A DNA stretch of 64,000 nucleotides from Flabesymbios commensalis (lineage: Eukaryota > Annelida > Polychaeta > Terebellida > Flabelligeridae). Where the stretch lies: contig OZ024911.1 in assembly GCA_964017125.1 (NCBI GenBank), forward strand, positions 39,111,917 through 39,175,916. Direction: 5' to 3'. The position numbers and the translations under genes are program-made. This document shows positions 12,070 to 21,732 of this stretch, one piece after another (the first letter of the stretch is position 1; every line of letters starts with the position of its first letter). The notes under the pieces were generated by a model. The model saw nothing but the letters and a program-made list of their open reading frames with translations. It had not been told where the DNA came from and did not search any database.

Positions 12070-12337
12070 TCATGAGCCTAGTCCAATATTACTCATGGGG
12101 AGGGGGTGCGTTGGGTACGACCCGGCACTAGGCTTAGGCTATACTATAGGCCTAGATCTAGGCCTATGAATGATTGTAGGCCTAATACTAATCTAATATA
12201 ATCTTTTAATTTGGCCTATAAGCAACAGATAATAGTCGGACATACATAATGTTACTATAGATAGGCCTATAGCCTAGTTTATATTATGATGTATAACCAT
12301 AAAAAGGCAAGATAAAACCATAAACAAGATTACTCAC

Positions 12338-12669
12338 CTCTGATTGGGGCGGATGCCTTTCCCTGTCTTATTTGGGTGACCTGCGTGTTTGCAGTTCAAT
12401 CGGATACTTGAATATACAAATTTGTTTGAATAATCAGCTTTTCCTGGCCCAATTTCTTTATTTTTGGCTGCTACCGTCTTGGCCCCACGCTTAACAAACT
12501 TAGTGCATGTCTTTTCTTCGTATGATTCAACTTCTTTAATGAAATCGGCGTAGCTGTCGAAGGTACGACCTTTCTCCAGCTGTGCCATCTTCCCTGTGTC
12601 TGCAAGTTCCATGACACGCGACGTCGTGCGTACATCTAGCATATTGTCAAACGCGCTGTGATTGGTCAA
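12338..12669 (-). CDS. ZSWIM3-like exon 1
   Basis: Open from a Met at 12669. A better start is the Met at 12588, which has an AAGATGG Kozak context and begins MAQLEKGRTFDSYADF. A CTTGCAG acceptor-like sequence also lies just upstream of that Met, so the region before it may be untranslated or intronic. The exon encodes the FDSYADF segment, a basic stretch, and KFVYSSIRLNCKHAGHPNKT. It ends ...ATCAGAG with a perfect GTGAGT donor (12332-12337), leaving phase 2. Confidence 0.7.
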
Positions 12670-13787
12670 CCTCGGCTCCTGAATAAGATGATTATTAATC
12701 TAATACCACGGCCGTATCCATTTTAAAAATAAATATATTGCGTTGATCTGTGTCCATCTTTCTTCGTATTCACTTGATGTTGATGCTGTACATCCAGCTG
12801 GTGATGATGATTTAGTAAGTAAAAATACTGATGTTTAGTTTCTTGCTTGACTGCCAAATTTATACTCTCCTACTACATCGTCATTAGCAATGAGCTAATG
12901 ACCACAAAATAAAATTGCTCAGCTGCTGAGCATCGATCAAAAAGCTGACTATTCTGCCACCAAGTACGATGTACAAACACAATTACAAGGTTGATGCAAA
13001 ATAAAAATGTAACAAAAATGTACTCCAAATAAAACTTGTCGACCATGAATTCATGGCCTTATTATTGTCCAAATAGATATTTTTCTAATATTCTAGATAG
13101 CTTGTTACCACAAACTAGTATGTATAGTGTAAGTAACCTTTCTAATGATTATGCAAACTCTAATTTAAAAAAAGTTTTTGTCTAAAGAAAACGAAGAACG
13201 CTTTAGTTTTCTGCCTGAGGACAGAAGATGCACGTTATGCCAAGTCGATGTGTTTATTTTCAATTCCCGATATCCCTAGCCTACCTATTTTAACGCTTGG
13301 TATAAAGCTTAGTAGAATATGTGGGCGACCTATTTATCAACATTATTTTCTAAATTAACTTTTACATATTATTTGAACTATAACTAAGAAGCCTACACTT
13401 CCTAATTAGCACGAAAATGTAATAATGGAAATGCTACATGCCTATATTTTACATGTATGTGTTATCAGACAATCGTATAACTATATCGTTATGCGCAGTA
13501 CCATGCAGTAACCATGAAAATACTCCAATGGGGCTATAGTAGGAATGATGTGTAGAAACGTGAAATGTGGACGGCTGAAACATGGATGGCGCTAGTCGAA
13601 ACATGTTTCATCTAGCCAAACATGGATGGCGCTAGTCGAAACATGTTTCATCTAGCCCCGATTTATGACAAATTACAATTATGTGATACGAAATCAAGCA
13701 ACTCCGCCATGGCCTAATTTGGTCAACAAAGTGTCAGCCAAGTCACATTTAAACCATGCTTTGCCTGCCTGTACAACATATAGTCAG
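12670..13787. other. Spacer; short tandem duplication at 13576-13658
   Basis: No gene is seen. A unit of about 43 bp containing AAACATGGATGGCGCTAGTC and the palindrome GAAACATGTTTC is present twice in tandem (13576-13658). Confidence 0.6.
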
Positions 13788-14025
13788 TTAACCCTTTGAC
13801 TTCCAGGCCGGGGTGCATACCAGGATCCAGATATAGGGCCTACTAGTGTAGGAGTTCTATTTTTCGTCATTTGAAGCTGGAATTGCTAACGCAATTTCCA
13901 GCTTCAAATGACGAAAAATACATAAATGTAGTATATATTTGACGAAAATTTGTGTCATTTTATGGTTACGTTCATTGACGAATGACGACGGAAATTTCCG
14001 TCATGTATGGTAGTGAAAAGGTTAA
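13788..14025. mobile_element. piggyBac-like TTAA MITE
   Basis: It starts TTAACCCTTTGACTTCCAGG and ends GGTAGTGAAAAGGTTAA, so TTAA stands at both ends, as piggyBac transposons leave. A perfect-looking internal palindrome (13859-13919) has arms TTTTTCGTCATTTGAAGCTGG and its complement, and near the right end there is GACGGAAATTTCCGTC. A shorter relative lies in an RPN1 intron (39034-39185). Non-coding. Confidence 0.75.
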
Positions 14026-14249
14026 TAGAAAATTTTTGTCAAGCTGATCGGGATCTACCGTTAATGTTGATCATTATCGCTTCGTTTCAGTAATCTAACA
14101 CTAAAACCAAGACTCGCAGAGACAAGACAAATCATTATCTTCTTTTTTTCAACTTGCCTCGGTCTCTTCTGTGTTCAATAATTGGCAGTATCACATTATA
14201 ATTTTAGTTCATACAAAATTATTTTGAAATAATGTTTTTTTATTTTCAG

Positions 14250-14258
14250 CAGCCGCTT
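14250..14258 (+). other. Probable 3' splice site and 5' UTR of the fucosyltransferase exon
   Basis: A pyrimidine tract followed by ATTTTCAG ends at 14249 and fits an intron acceptor. The ATG at 14232 lies inside that tract and would therefore be spliced out, which favours the Met at 14259 as the real start. An upstream non-coding exon was not located. Confidence 0.6.
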
Positions 14259-15431
14259 ATGCCTACCAGGAAGCACTTTATGGTGGGAATGATGATGCTC
14301 ATCATGTCTGCTATTGTCGTTGTTTACCAAACTAATAAGGTTCTGGAACCATCTTCAGCTTTATACACTTTCTTTGGTTCTCTTTCGAAGATCTGGGGTC
14401 ACAAATCTAAAACATACGTGCAAATTCTATTATGGACACCACTGCACAGTGGCAGAGCAATGGCGGGATCAACTTTGGAGAAACCTCTCAAACTATTTCA
14501 TGATTGTGAGCAATCTTCTTGTCAGTTCACGTATGATAGATCTACACTGAAAGGAGGCAGTCACGCAGTGATGTTCGATTTGCGTCAACCACAGATGGTA
14601 ATCAACAAGAAAGTGGATATTCCACGTAAGCATCAACCTGGTCAATACTGGATTATTTATAATCATGAAGCTATGTTTCATCCTGATAATTTTTATGATG
14701 TTTTTCCTGGTAACGTTTTCAACATGACGGCGACTTACAAAAGAGACGCAGATATACACCTGCCATATGGTAAATGTGAACAACGGAAACATGGTCATTA
14801 CGTCCTTCCAAAGGATTTTGTGAAGAAGAAGAAAGGCTTAGTTGTCTGGCATGTGAGTCACTGTACAGACAGAAGTCGTAGGATGACATTTACTAAAAAG
14901 CTTCAAAAGCATATTACGGTAGATATATTTGGAAAGTGTAGTAAAAGAATGTTTGTAAATGACAGAAGACTGCGCGTAGGTAACAGTTTGAGTGATGAAG
15001 CTACGCAAAATATTAATGAGTATAAATTTTACTTAGCTTTTGAGAATACTTATTGCAAAGACTACATTACTGAAAAAGCATTCAAGATCTTACAGGATAA
15101 CATTTACACAGTACCCATTGTTAGAGGCAGTGGTCCATATAAGGATGTTCTGCCACCTGGATCATACATCAATGCAGATGATTTTGAAACTCCTAAGAAA
15201 CTAGCAGAGTATCTGACACTATTAGACAACGACGACAACCTCTACATGGAGTATTTTAAATCTCGCAAAGACTACCAATGCACCGTCTATTTTTCTGACA
15301 GAAAAGGCTGGATGTGTAGATTATGTGACGGAGTAAGTCATTTAATGATTACAAATTTTACACGAACTTACTCCAAAACTGAATTACGTAGGGCGATTCA
15401 TCCAAATAAAAACTGTGTTTTATATGATTGA
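14259..15431 (+). CDS. Alpha-1,3-fucosyltransferase (GT10), single coding exon
   Basis: Transfers fucose from GDP-fucose in alpha-1,3 linkage to GlcNAc on glycans in the Golgi (family knowledge). The 390-residue product from the Met at 14259 has a short cytoplasmic tail (MPTRKHF), one membrane anchor (VGMMMLIMSAIVVVY), then the lumenal catalytic domain: type II topology and normal family length. Diagnostic motifs are NMTATYKRDADIHLPYG and, in the C-terminal half, KFYLAFENTYCKDYITEKAF, the acidic-FEN and DYITEK signature of GDP-fucose binding. There are two N-glycosylation sequons (NMT, NFT), and cysteines near the C terminus (MCRLC, NKNC) fit the family disulfides. The frame is intact. The frame is also open nine codons further up, but that start lies in an apparent splice acceptor. 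Which vertebrate FUT it corresponds to cannot be told from sequence alone. Confidence 0.93.
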   Translation: MPTRKHFMVGMMMLIMSAIVVVYQTNKVLEPSSALYTFFGSLSKIWGHKSKTYVQILLWTPLHSGRAMAGSTLEKPLKLFHDCEQSSCQFTYDRSTLKGGSHAVMFDLRQPQMVINKKVDIPRKHQPGQYWIIYNHEAMFHPDNFYDVFPGNVFNMTATYKRDADIHLPYGKCEQRKHGHYVLPKDFVKKKKGLVVWHVSHCTDRSRRMTFTKKLQKHITVDIFGKCSKRMFVNDRRLRVGNSLSDEATQNINEYKFYLAFENTYCKDYITEKAFKILQDNIYTVPIVRGSGPYKDVLPPGSYINADDFETPKKLAEYLTLLDNDDNLYMEYFKSRKDYQCTVYFSDRKGWMCRLCDGVSHLMITNFTRTYSKTELRRAIHPNKNCVLYD

Positions 15432-15460
15432 TGTCATGCTCACTCGTAATGATTGAATAT

Positions 15461-15650
15461 TGTGGAGAGCCTCTGAGACCGAGAGGTAGTGTGCTCGGAC
15501 TCAGACGGCCAGGGCTCGATATTCGAAGCTTGTGTCTGGAGGGCAGTGTCATCTCATTCATCTCACCATCCTCAGGAGGTTCTCCTGGCCCAGTTTAGCC
15601 TATATGTGCACAAAGGTTGCCTAAAACCCCATTCATTTCATTTTCGATGT
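15461..15650 (+). mobile_element. tRNA-derived SINE, copy 1
   Basis: It starts TGTGGAGAGCCTCTGAGACC with a box A-like GACCGAGAGGTAGTGTGC, then GCTCGATATTCGAAGC where box B is expected. The body runs GTGTCATCTCATTCATCTCA, CATCCTCAGGAGGTTCTC and GGCCCAGTTTAGCCTATATG, with the tail CATTCATTTCATTTT. The same body recurs at 21271-21458 (+) and 17530-17669 (-). Confidence 0.8.
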
Positions 15651-16037
15651 GTATGTTTAAAAAAATATCAAAGCATGCATAGATAATTAAATGTATCCGC
15701 ACTCCAGATAGGAACACATCATTATTCGTTAGGATAGATTGTGTTTGCCTGCATCTTTGTAAAGGATCTTTCAAAGTGAAATAAAAGAAGACGCAAATAA
15801 TATAAATTATAACTGCACAATCCCGTGTGATTTCAGGTTGATAGTACCATTATAATAGCCTCGCACTTTGTTTAGCTCTTGGTAACTTTGAAAACATACA
15901 TTAAAATCACCAATATAAAGTTGTATTTGTGTCTCATCACTCTTGGTGAATATTCATGTATTATTGGCCTTTATATACATAAAACACAATTAAATATTAT
16001 TATCATGCCTTGTGTCTATTTGTTATCAGCCTAAATC
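15651..16037. other. Spacer downstream of the fucosyltransferase
   Basis: Nothing beyond AT-rich DNA is recognised. It may include the 3' UTR of the fucosyltransferase gene; an AATAAAAG-like word near 15780 is a possible polyadenylation signal (GAAATAAAAGAAG). Confidence 0.35.
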
Positions 16038-16505
16038 GTGCGAAGCAGCATTGGACTAGACATTGACAGCAAAATTACATTTGATAAGAAAATAGTGGCA
16101 AACACCTTCAACCATTTCTTTACCATCATCGCAGAAAATCTGGTTGCGAAACTTCCTGATATATCCGGTGGTATTGTTGGTTCATTCATTGACACTTATT
16201 ACAGTTTAAAAGGTGTGAAAAAAACCTCTTTTAAGTTCACTCCTATTAGTGAGGAAGAAACACTTAAACACCTACTAAATTTGTTCTCTAAGAAGGCGAC
16301 TGGACTTGATGGCATGCCGGCCGGGTTCATTAAGGATGGCGCCACCCAAATTACAGCTCCAGTCACTCATATAATTAATCTCTTTTTACATTCAGACAAT
16401 TTTCTGGGTGGTATGAAAATTGCACGAGTTGTACCACTTTACAAAAATAAATCTAAAACCGACCCGGGCAACTATCGCCCTGTCTCAATTCTATCAGTTT
16501 ACTCA
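16038..16505 (+). mobile_element. LINE fragment: linker and start of reverse transcriptase
   Basis: The translation carries KIVANTFNHFFT, PISEEETLKHLL, KKATGLDGMPAGFIKDGA and RVVPLYKNKSKTDPGNYRPV, the segment just before and at the first reverse-transcriptase motifs of a non-LTR retrotransposon. Similarity ends abruptly after NYRPVSILSV (about 16500), where unrelated DNA follows. The motif style matches the relic at 25850-26855, which covers the next part of the domain, so both probably belong to one LINE family. Confidence 0.8.
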
Positions 16506-16776
16506 AACAAGAGGCCCGGGGTCCTTGACGTTTGTCAACAGCATTGCATAAAATCAGCTAAAAATATGTCAGAGAATGTATATCTATACTCTAAGATACA
16601 TTATCATGAAAAGATGTACAGTATTAGACTATTATATTCTTTATATCGATCATTGGCATTTATATTATTATGTTCGGTTCCCATAATACATTTTGTTGAT
16701 TTTACACACGTTCTGAAGCACTGCCCCTAGTGACATATGCTTGACAAAAAATCATTTCACAGGACTACAATGTTAA

Positions 16777-17148
16777 AGGGACTGGCCCAGGCTAAAATCA
16801 TCAAAAAATCGGTGGTTTTATTTTGGCTTCTTAATATGACCATATGATGTAAACATGTCCATAGACTAAAACTGCAAAACTTTTTAAATTTTTCTGCAGC
16901 GCATTCACCAGTTAGTCTAGATATAGAGACGAAATTCATGATTTCTAATTATGGACAACCATGTCAAAAATAAGAAATACGGGAATTTCGTCTCTATATC
17001 TAGCCTAACTGGTGAATACGAAGCAGAAAAATTAAAACACTTTTGCAGTTCTAGTCTATGGACATGTTTACATCATATGAGCATATTAAGAAGACAAAAT
17101 AAAATCACCGATTTTTTGATGATATGATTTTAGCCTGGGCCAGTCTCC
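16777..17148. mobile_element. 370-bp foldback MITE (GGGACTGGCCCAGG family), copy 1
   Basis: A near-perfect palindrome. The left end is GGGACTGGCCCAGGCTAAAA and the right end TTTTAGCCTGGGCCAGTC. The arms include GTAAACATGTCCATAGACTA and AGATATAGAGACGAAATTC with their complements, around a centre at about 16960. TTAA precedes the left end. Copies: 43318-43728 (full) and 23024-23210 (right half). Translations of its arms produce look-alike short frames at several places. Confidence 0.85.
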
Positions 17149-17529
17149 TCAATATTACAAAAGTGCAATTATTACTTCTTCTGGGACTTTTATTATGCCC
17201 CAGTTAGCCAGGAATTTTCACGAAATCTTTCATTTTCAATTTTAATTCTTCTGCCTAAAATATGCCTAGCAAAGCTGTAAAATATCAGCTTTTAATGTTT
17301 CTTACTCAGCCGTGAAATATACAGTAGCCCTAATCCATCATTATCACATGTAGACGTAATGCACTTTCACTGCACCCTCTTACGTAATGCCAAATATGGA
17401 AATCACAATACACACAGTAGACCTAAGGATGAAGACCCATGAACGCTTTCTCAACTCACAAAATCTTTGCTGAAATGTTGCTGTAATGTTGTCAGGCCAA
17501 CGTTAAGTCAGGTGTTAGTTGGCTGTATC

Positions 17530-17669
17530 AAATGCAATGAAATGAAATAAATGGGGTTCTACACCACATTTGTACACATATAGGCTAAACTAGGTTAGGA
17601 GAACCTCCTGAGGATGGTGAGATGACTGAGGTGTCACTGCCCTCCAGACACAGGATTCGAAATTGAGCC
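17530..17669 (-). mobile_element. tRNA-derived SINE, copy 2 (5'-truncated)
   Basis: The reverse complement has the tail ATTTCATTTCATTGC, CTCCTGAGG in AGAACCTCCTGAGGATGG, and CAGACACAGGATTCGAA. Similarity stops at the box B-like sequence, so the head is missing. Confidence 0.7.
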
Positions 17670-17923
17670 AGCTGCTTTATAGACACTGAATCGACATTAC
17701 TCCAGCACCTGACTCACACGGTATGGAGTGCATCCGCACATATAACAAGACAAAACAAGAAATTTATTATTGGGTTTAAACTTGCACAATAATATACATG
17801 CTGGCATACATCTTGTATTTTACTTTAGAAAGTAAAATGATAATAGTAGGCCTACATATTATCACTTCGAGACATGTTTTTAATATACATATCCGCTTCT
17901 AAAGTATGCATACTTTTAGGTGC

Positions 17924-18216
17924 ATCCCAGCAAACATGATACGGCGAACAGTGGATCAACACTCAAAGGTTTCGAATTTCAGAAGTTTAGCCAGACCATA
18001 TAGTTAGCTCTATTGCAATTTACGTGTGATTGTACTTCAGCGGTAGGCCTATTGCCTCATTGTAGTAGTCAACGCGATGCGTAGGCCTACAAAGCATAAT
18101 CTGATAATATATTACACAGGCTATACGCTATGCTTTCTACAGAAACTACATCGACTTAATGTTAGTTTAATGTTGGGCCAGCAGTGCAGACGGTGGACTA
18201 GCATTAAACCAGGGAT
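17924..18216. mobile_element. Foldback F1 fragments
   Basis: CCCAGCAAACATGATAC (17926) resembles an F1 outer arm. AATGTTGGGCCAGCAGTG...GACGGTGGACTAGCATT (18168-18208) is an F1 inner hairpin. The two are about 200 bases apart and may be separate broken copies. Confidence 0.5.
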
Positions 18217-19248
18217 AACTGGATATTTAGTATATTGTTGTGCCACCCTCTACATCGTTTACCCAGCATTAAAGGAACATCATTTATTATTAATAGTATT
18301 TGTAAATTCAGTTCAAAATAATAAAGTTATGGCTTTGGTACCACACATTTTAGTAACTTCTATTTAGACCCCTATTAGCGTGATATTTAGGCCTATATTA
18401 CAATGTGATGTTGAATATCAGCTTCCATTGATAGGGTCTATAATACAAGAACATAAATTAGGCCTACTAGTTGTGTTTTTAGCATAGACTTAGGTTGAAA
18501 TCTACGTTCAGTTTAACTTGAATAAAACTCTTTTCAATAAAGCCCAAACATAGGGACGCAGACGGTTAATATACGGGAATATAAATAGCTAAAACTATAT
18601 GTATGAGATTGGTATTATTACATATTCAGTGCCCCCGATTTTTAAATTGGAAAAAGGGGGCCAAGGGCAGGCTTGGGGCCAAAGTACTCGGTACTTCGGT
18701 ACCTCGGTACTCGAGTACCGATTTTGCAGTACTCGCCAGTACTCGGTACTCGTTCTTTTAAAAAGTACTTGTACTCGTACTTGTACTCAAGTACTTTTAA
18801 AAATGAAAGTACTTTTAACGAGTACTCACGAGTACTTTACGAGTACTAGTCATCTTAAATTGATTCAAAACAGCTCACAGACAAATCACAAATCACTATA
18901 CCGGGATATGAAACATTCAGTTATTGATTCGTTTTCCATCTGTTTAGATATTATATTGAAAAATTATTTAATTAATACTTTTGAAATTATTTCAAACTAG
19001 TCCAATTAATTATATCACCTTATAACAAAAGTGCACCTTTTTACAATATCATGCTGCTAATTGCTTGTTCCACCTTGTATATACTATTATCATGGTGTAG
19101 TTCACAGGATAATTAAATAGTTATTTTTTTTTTAAAAAAAGACAAGAGACCTGTCATTGGAAAACAGGAATACAAGTTGATATATAGCATTTACACGTGA
19201 CTACCATTTTAAAATCACACTTACAACACCCCTTTCTTCGCAGCTAAT

Positions 19249-19351
19249 CCCCAGCAAACACGAGGCATTGAACCAGTGGTGGTATAAAGTTGGGCCAACG
19301 TTGAAGACGGTGTAGCAACATTACTACAGGTTCAATGTCTCGTGTTTGTTA
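19249..19351. mobile_element. Foldback F1, full copy inside the hAT element
   Basis: The outer arms are CCCAGCAAACACGAGGCATTG and its complement-like CAATGTCTCGTGTTTG. The inner core is GTTGGGCCAACGTTGAAGACG. About 103 bp. Confidence 0.8.
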
Positions 19352-19544
19352 AGACGATCAATCGGTATTTGCATAATATTTGCACATTATTTGCCCAGTT
19401 GCGTAATTACTGAGCCGACAGTTTCCCAGCACCGGACAAATAATGTCACTTGAGTGAACAAGTAGTTTATAACAGTTATCTTTATAAAGTTGAGACTCGG
19501 TGTGGACTAAGATATATTAAGACTGCCATTGCTCATACAGCTCT

Positions 19545-19668
19545 GTACCAATGTTGTGTATGTACCAAAAACGCGACGTCTTATCTACAGTGACTTTACA
19601 ATGTCGGGCCAATGTCCAAGACATTGGGCCAAAAATTAACCAACATTGTACCGAGAAGACATAGGATT
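19545..19668. mobile_element. Foldback F1, diverged copy inside the hAT element
   Basis: GTACCAATGTTG at the left pairs with CAACATTGTAC at the right, with AATGTCGGGCCAATGTC and GACATTGGGCC at the core. Confidence 0.6.
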
Positions 19669-21127
19669 AACACCTCTGGTATAACAGTACTGTTCAAACA
19701 CGGATGACCAGAGTAATTAGACGGCAAAAACACCCTTTAACTGCGGGACACCACTATTATTTATAGGCCTATATCATTATTACAAATCATTTATAAAGCG
19801 GTCCATCCAAAAAAAATCGGATCGCTGTACATACTAAATACAAGAAAAGATTAAAAGTAGACAAAACTATGCGCAAGTTTACAAGACGTCAGGTGTCTAG
19901 CGAACTAAATAACCCTGAAATGTACAATAAACATTGCGTCAGGTCACCAGTAAGCAGCAGGTAAGTTAAAGATTGATTTTTTTCATTTGTCTATTTTTTA
20001 TTATCGTGATTATGTAGTTTGTCATTTGACGCTAGAAATATGAGTCAGTACATAATTATAGCTGCAAATTAAAGAAAGATAAAATTGAACACGTTAGTGT
20101 CGCGAAAGGGTTAAAGGTGTGAGGTTACATAATGAGTCAATTGTAGGCCTACGACGGCTTTGTATAACCCTTCCAGTCCCCGAAATGCGATGACGGATCA
20201 GGTATGAAAATAAATACAACAGTGAGGTGCTCCTCCTATAAATCGCATAAAATTATGGTTTTAAACTAATAATAGGATAGTATGTCAGCGTATGCCCGGG
20301 CTGAATCTTGTAAGGTTATACATGTATCAAGGTGATACATTTGATTTTATATCAGCAGCAACTATAAAGTGTGCCTGTTATCGCAAAACAATTCTGCCGT
20401 GCAAAACCAAAAGACAGTTCTATTTACTTTACAAGTAAGCAGATACGGCTTATTGGATTTTCAGGACAGAATTGTGATCGGTGTACCCTTATAAAGCCTT
20501 GATCTTTTCCATGACGCAATGTGTGTTCAGGCTCATTTTTTTAGTGGCGGCCAAATGTTGCCAGCACTGGCCCAAAATTTAAACATCATTAGGACTACTG
20601 CAAGTTTTCAAGCTAGCGTGTTTTGCAACGTAAAGCTTTAGACACAGACAATTTATATATGTATTTATATATTTATTATGATTCGCCAAGTGCAACTACA
20701 TGTAGCATACAATACTTTGTGCACTGATCAGAAAATGCAATATTTTACTATTGGCTGAGACATGACATCAGATATGCAATAGCTATAATAGGCCTGTCCC
20801 ATAAAATTATTTTCATCACTCATATGTGACCCGATCTGGCAAAATGAGTCGTAATATAAGTTGCATATTTAAATATTGGAGTTATTAAGATATCCCGAAC
20901 CTCCACAAAATTACCTTTAAAATGGTATATCACATAACTCTGTAGCGTGTTTAACTCCGAAAATATGACTCGACAAACTCAGAAAATTATCATGTCTGAA
21001 ATTGCGTTATTTTGAGAAAATGGCATTTGAAGTTCAAAAAAGCAATTTGTGCACTTTTGGAAAAATTGTAATTAAAAAAAATTGTGTTAAAATAAACTAA
21101 GTAGAAAAAATATTCGTTACCACCCCC

Positions 21128-21212
21128 ATTGTAATCGGGCGGGGGCCCTAGGGTAGTGGTTAGCACCGCTGCCTTTCACGCTAGAGTTCGGGGTTAGGTT
21201 CCCGGCGGTTTG
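21128..21212 (+). repeat. tRNA-like sequence, probable SINE head
   Basis: It contains a box A-like TAGTGGTTAGCAC, a CTTTCAC anticodon-loop-like stretch resembling tRNA-Glu(UUC), and a box B-like GGTTAGGTTCCCGGC. Acceptor-stem pairing is poor and box B departs from consensus, so this is a SINE head or tRNA relic and not a working tRNA gene. Confidence 0.55.
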
Positions 21213-21270
21213 AAAGAAACGTTTAAAAGAAACAAAAATGTTTCTTCCCCATCCACGTGTGAAACTCAGT

Positions 21271-21458
21271 ATTGTGGGGAGCTTCCGTGACCGAGAGGTA
21301 GCGTACTCGGCCTCAGACCATCAGGGCTAGAATTTCGAATCCTGTGTCTGGAGGACAGTGTCATCTCATTCATCTCACCATCCTCAGGAGGTTCTCTTGG
21401 CCCAGTTTAGCTTATATGTGCCTATATGTGGCCTAAAGCTCGATTCATTTCATTTCTG
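21271..21458 (+). mobile_element. tRNA-derived SINE, copy 3
   Basis: ATTGTGGGGAGCTTCCGTGA, then GACCGAGAGGTAGCGTACTC (box A-like) and ATTTCGAATCC (box B-like). The body and the tail ATTCATTTCATTT are the same as in copy 1. It is the best preserved of the three. Confidence 0.85.
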
Positions 21459-21732
21459 TCTTAATAATCATTTGCCAAAGTGCGACGTAAGATTCATTTT
21501 GCCAGATCGGGTCACATATATATCAACATGAAGTAACATATATCATTCATTTTTTGATTGAATAAATTTTACAACCAAAGTACTCGGTACTTGTACTCAA
21601 GTACTTTCTAAAGTACCGGTACTTATACTCAAGTACTTTTGAAAATCCAGTACTTGTACTTATCATTTTTTCAAGTACTTGTACTTGTACTCGAATACTT
21701 TTGTCCAGTACTCGCCCAAGCCTGGCCAAGGG

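Larger units (their letters stand above)
7399..12669 (-). pseudogene. ZSWIM3-like gene, 5' part, apparently inactivated
   Basis: Three coding exons in splice-compatible phase encode a protein resembling the N-terminal part of ZSWIM3-type proteins (zinc-finger SWIM proteins related to MULE transposases). Recognisable stretches are FDSYADFIKEVESYEE and KFVYSSIRLNCKHAGH in exon 1, GCSARILACVDRK with HNQEVSSDLYKQYPE in exon 2, and NRRMNNAEKSSVVDMLQM in exon 3. Family members continue into a transposase-like core and a SWIM zinc finger. Neither is found in this window, so only the 5' part is present or the rest is lost. Two lesions argue that this copy is dead: exon 2 has an in-frame TAG two codons after the junction, and exon 3 is split by a 1.3-kb transposon. 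Intron 1 (9418-12337) holds a 2.5-kb satellite. An active paralogue elsewhere in the genome is likely. Family assignment rests on remembered motif pattern. Confidence 0.7.
20825..21516. mobile_element. TA-flanked TIR element (mariner-like MITE) nested in the hAT element
   Basis: The left end is TGTGACCCGATCTGGCAAAA and the right end its exact complement, each bordered by TA (20823-20824 and 21517-21518). TA duplication suggests a Tc1/mariner-type origin. It contains two tRNA-derived stretches (21128-21212 and 21271-21458). Confidence 0.85.
18668..21724. mobile_element. Complete hAT-like transposon, 3.06 kb, with perfect 8-bp TSD
   Basis: Terminal inverted repeats CAGGCTTGGGG (left) and CAGGCTTGGGCGAGTACT (complement of the right) are flanked by GCCAAGGG on both sides (18660-18667 and 21725-21732). 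An 8-bp duplication and CAGG ends are hallmarks of hAT elements. The subterminal regions (18684-18855 and 21575-21715) are packed with AAGTACTTGTACTCGAGTAC-type words in both orientations, as expected of transposase-binding arrays. No transposase frame is seen, so it is non-autonomous or its core is lost. It contains two F1 foldbacks and a TA-flanked MITE that itself contains a SINE. Confidence 0.9.

Noticed and set aside
21128-21212. A functional tRNA-Glu gene
   Set aside because: Poor acceptor pairing, an off-consensus box B and its place just before a SINE body make a SINE head or relic more likely.
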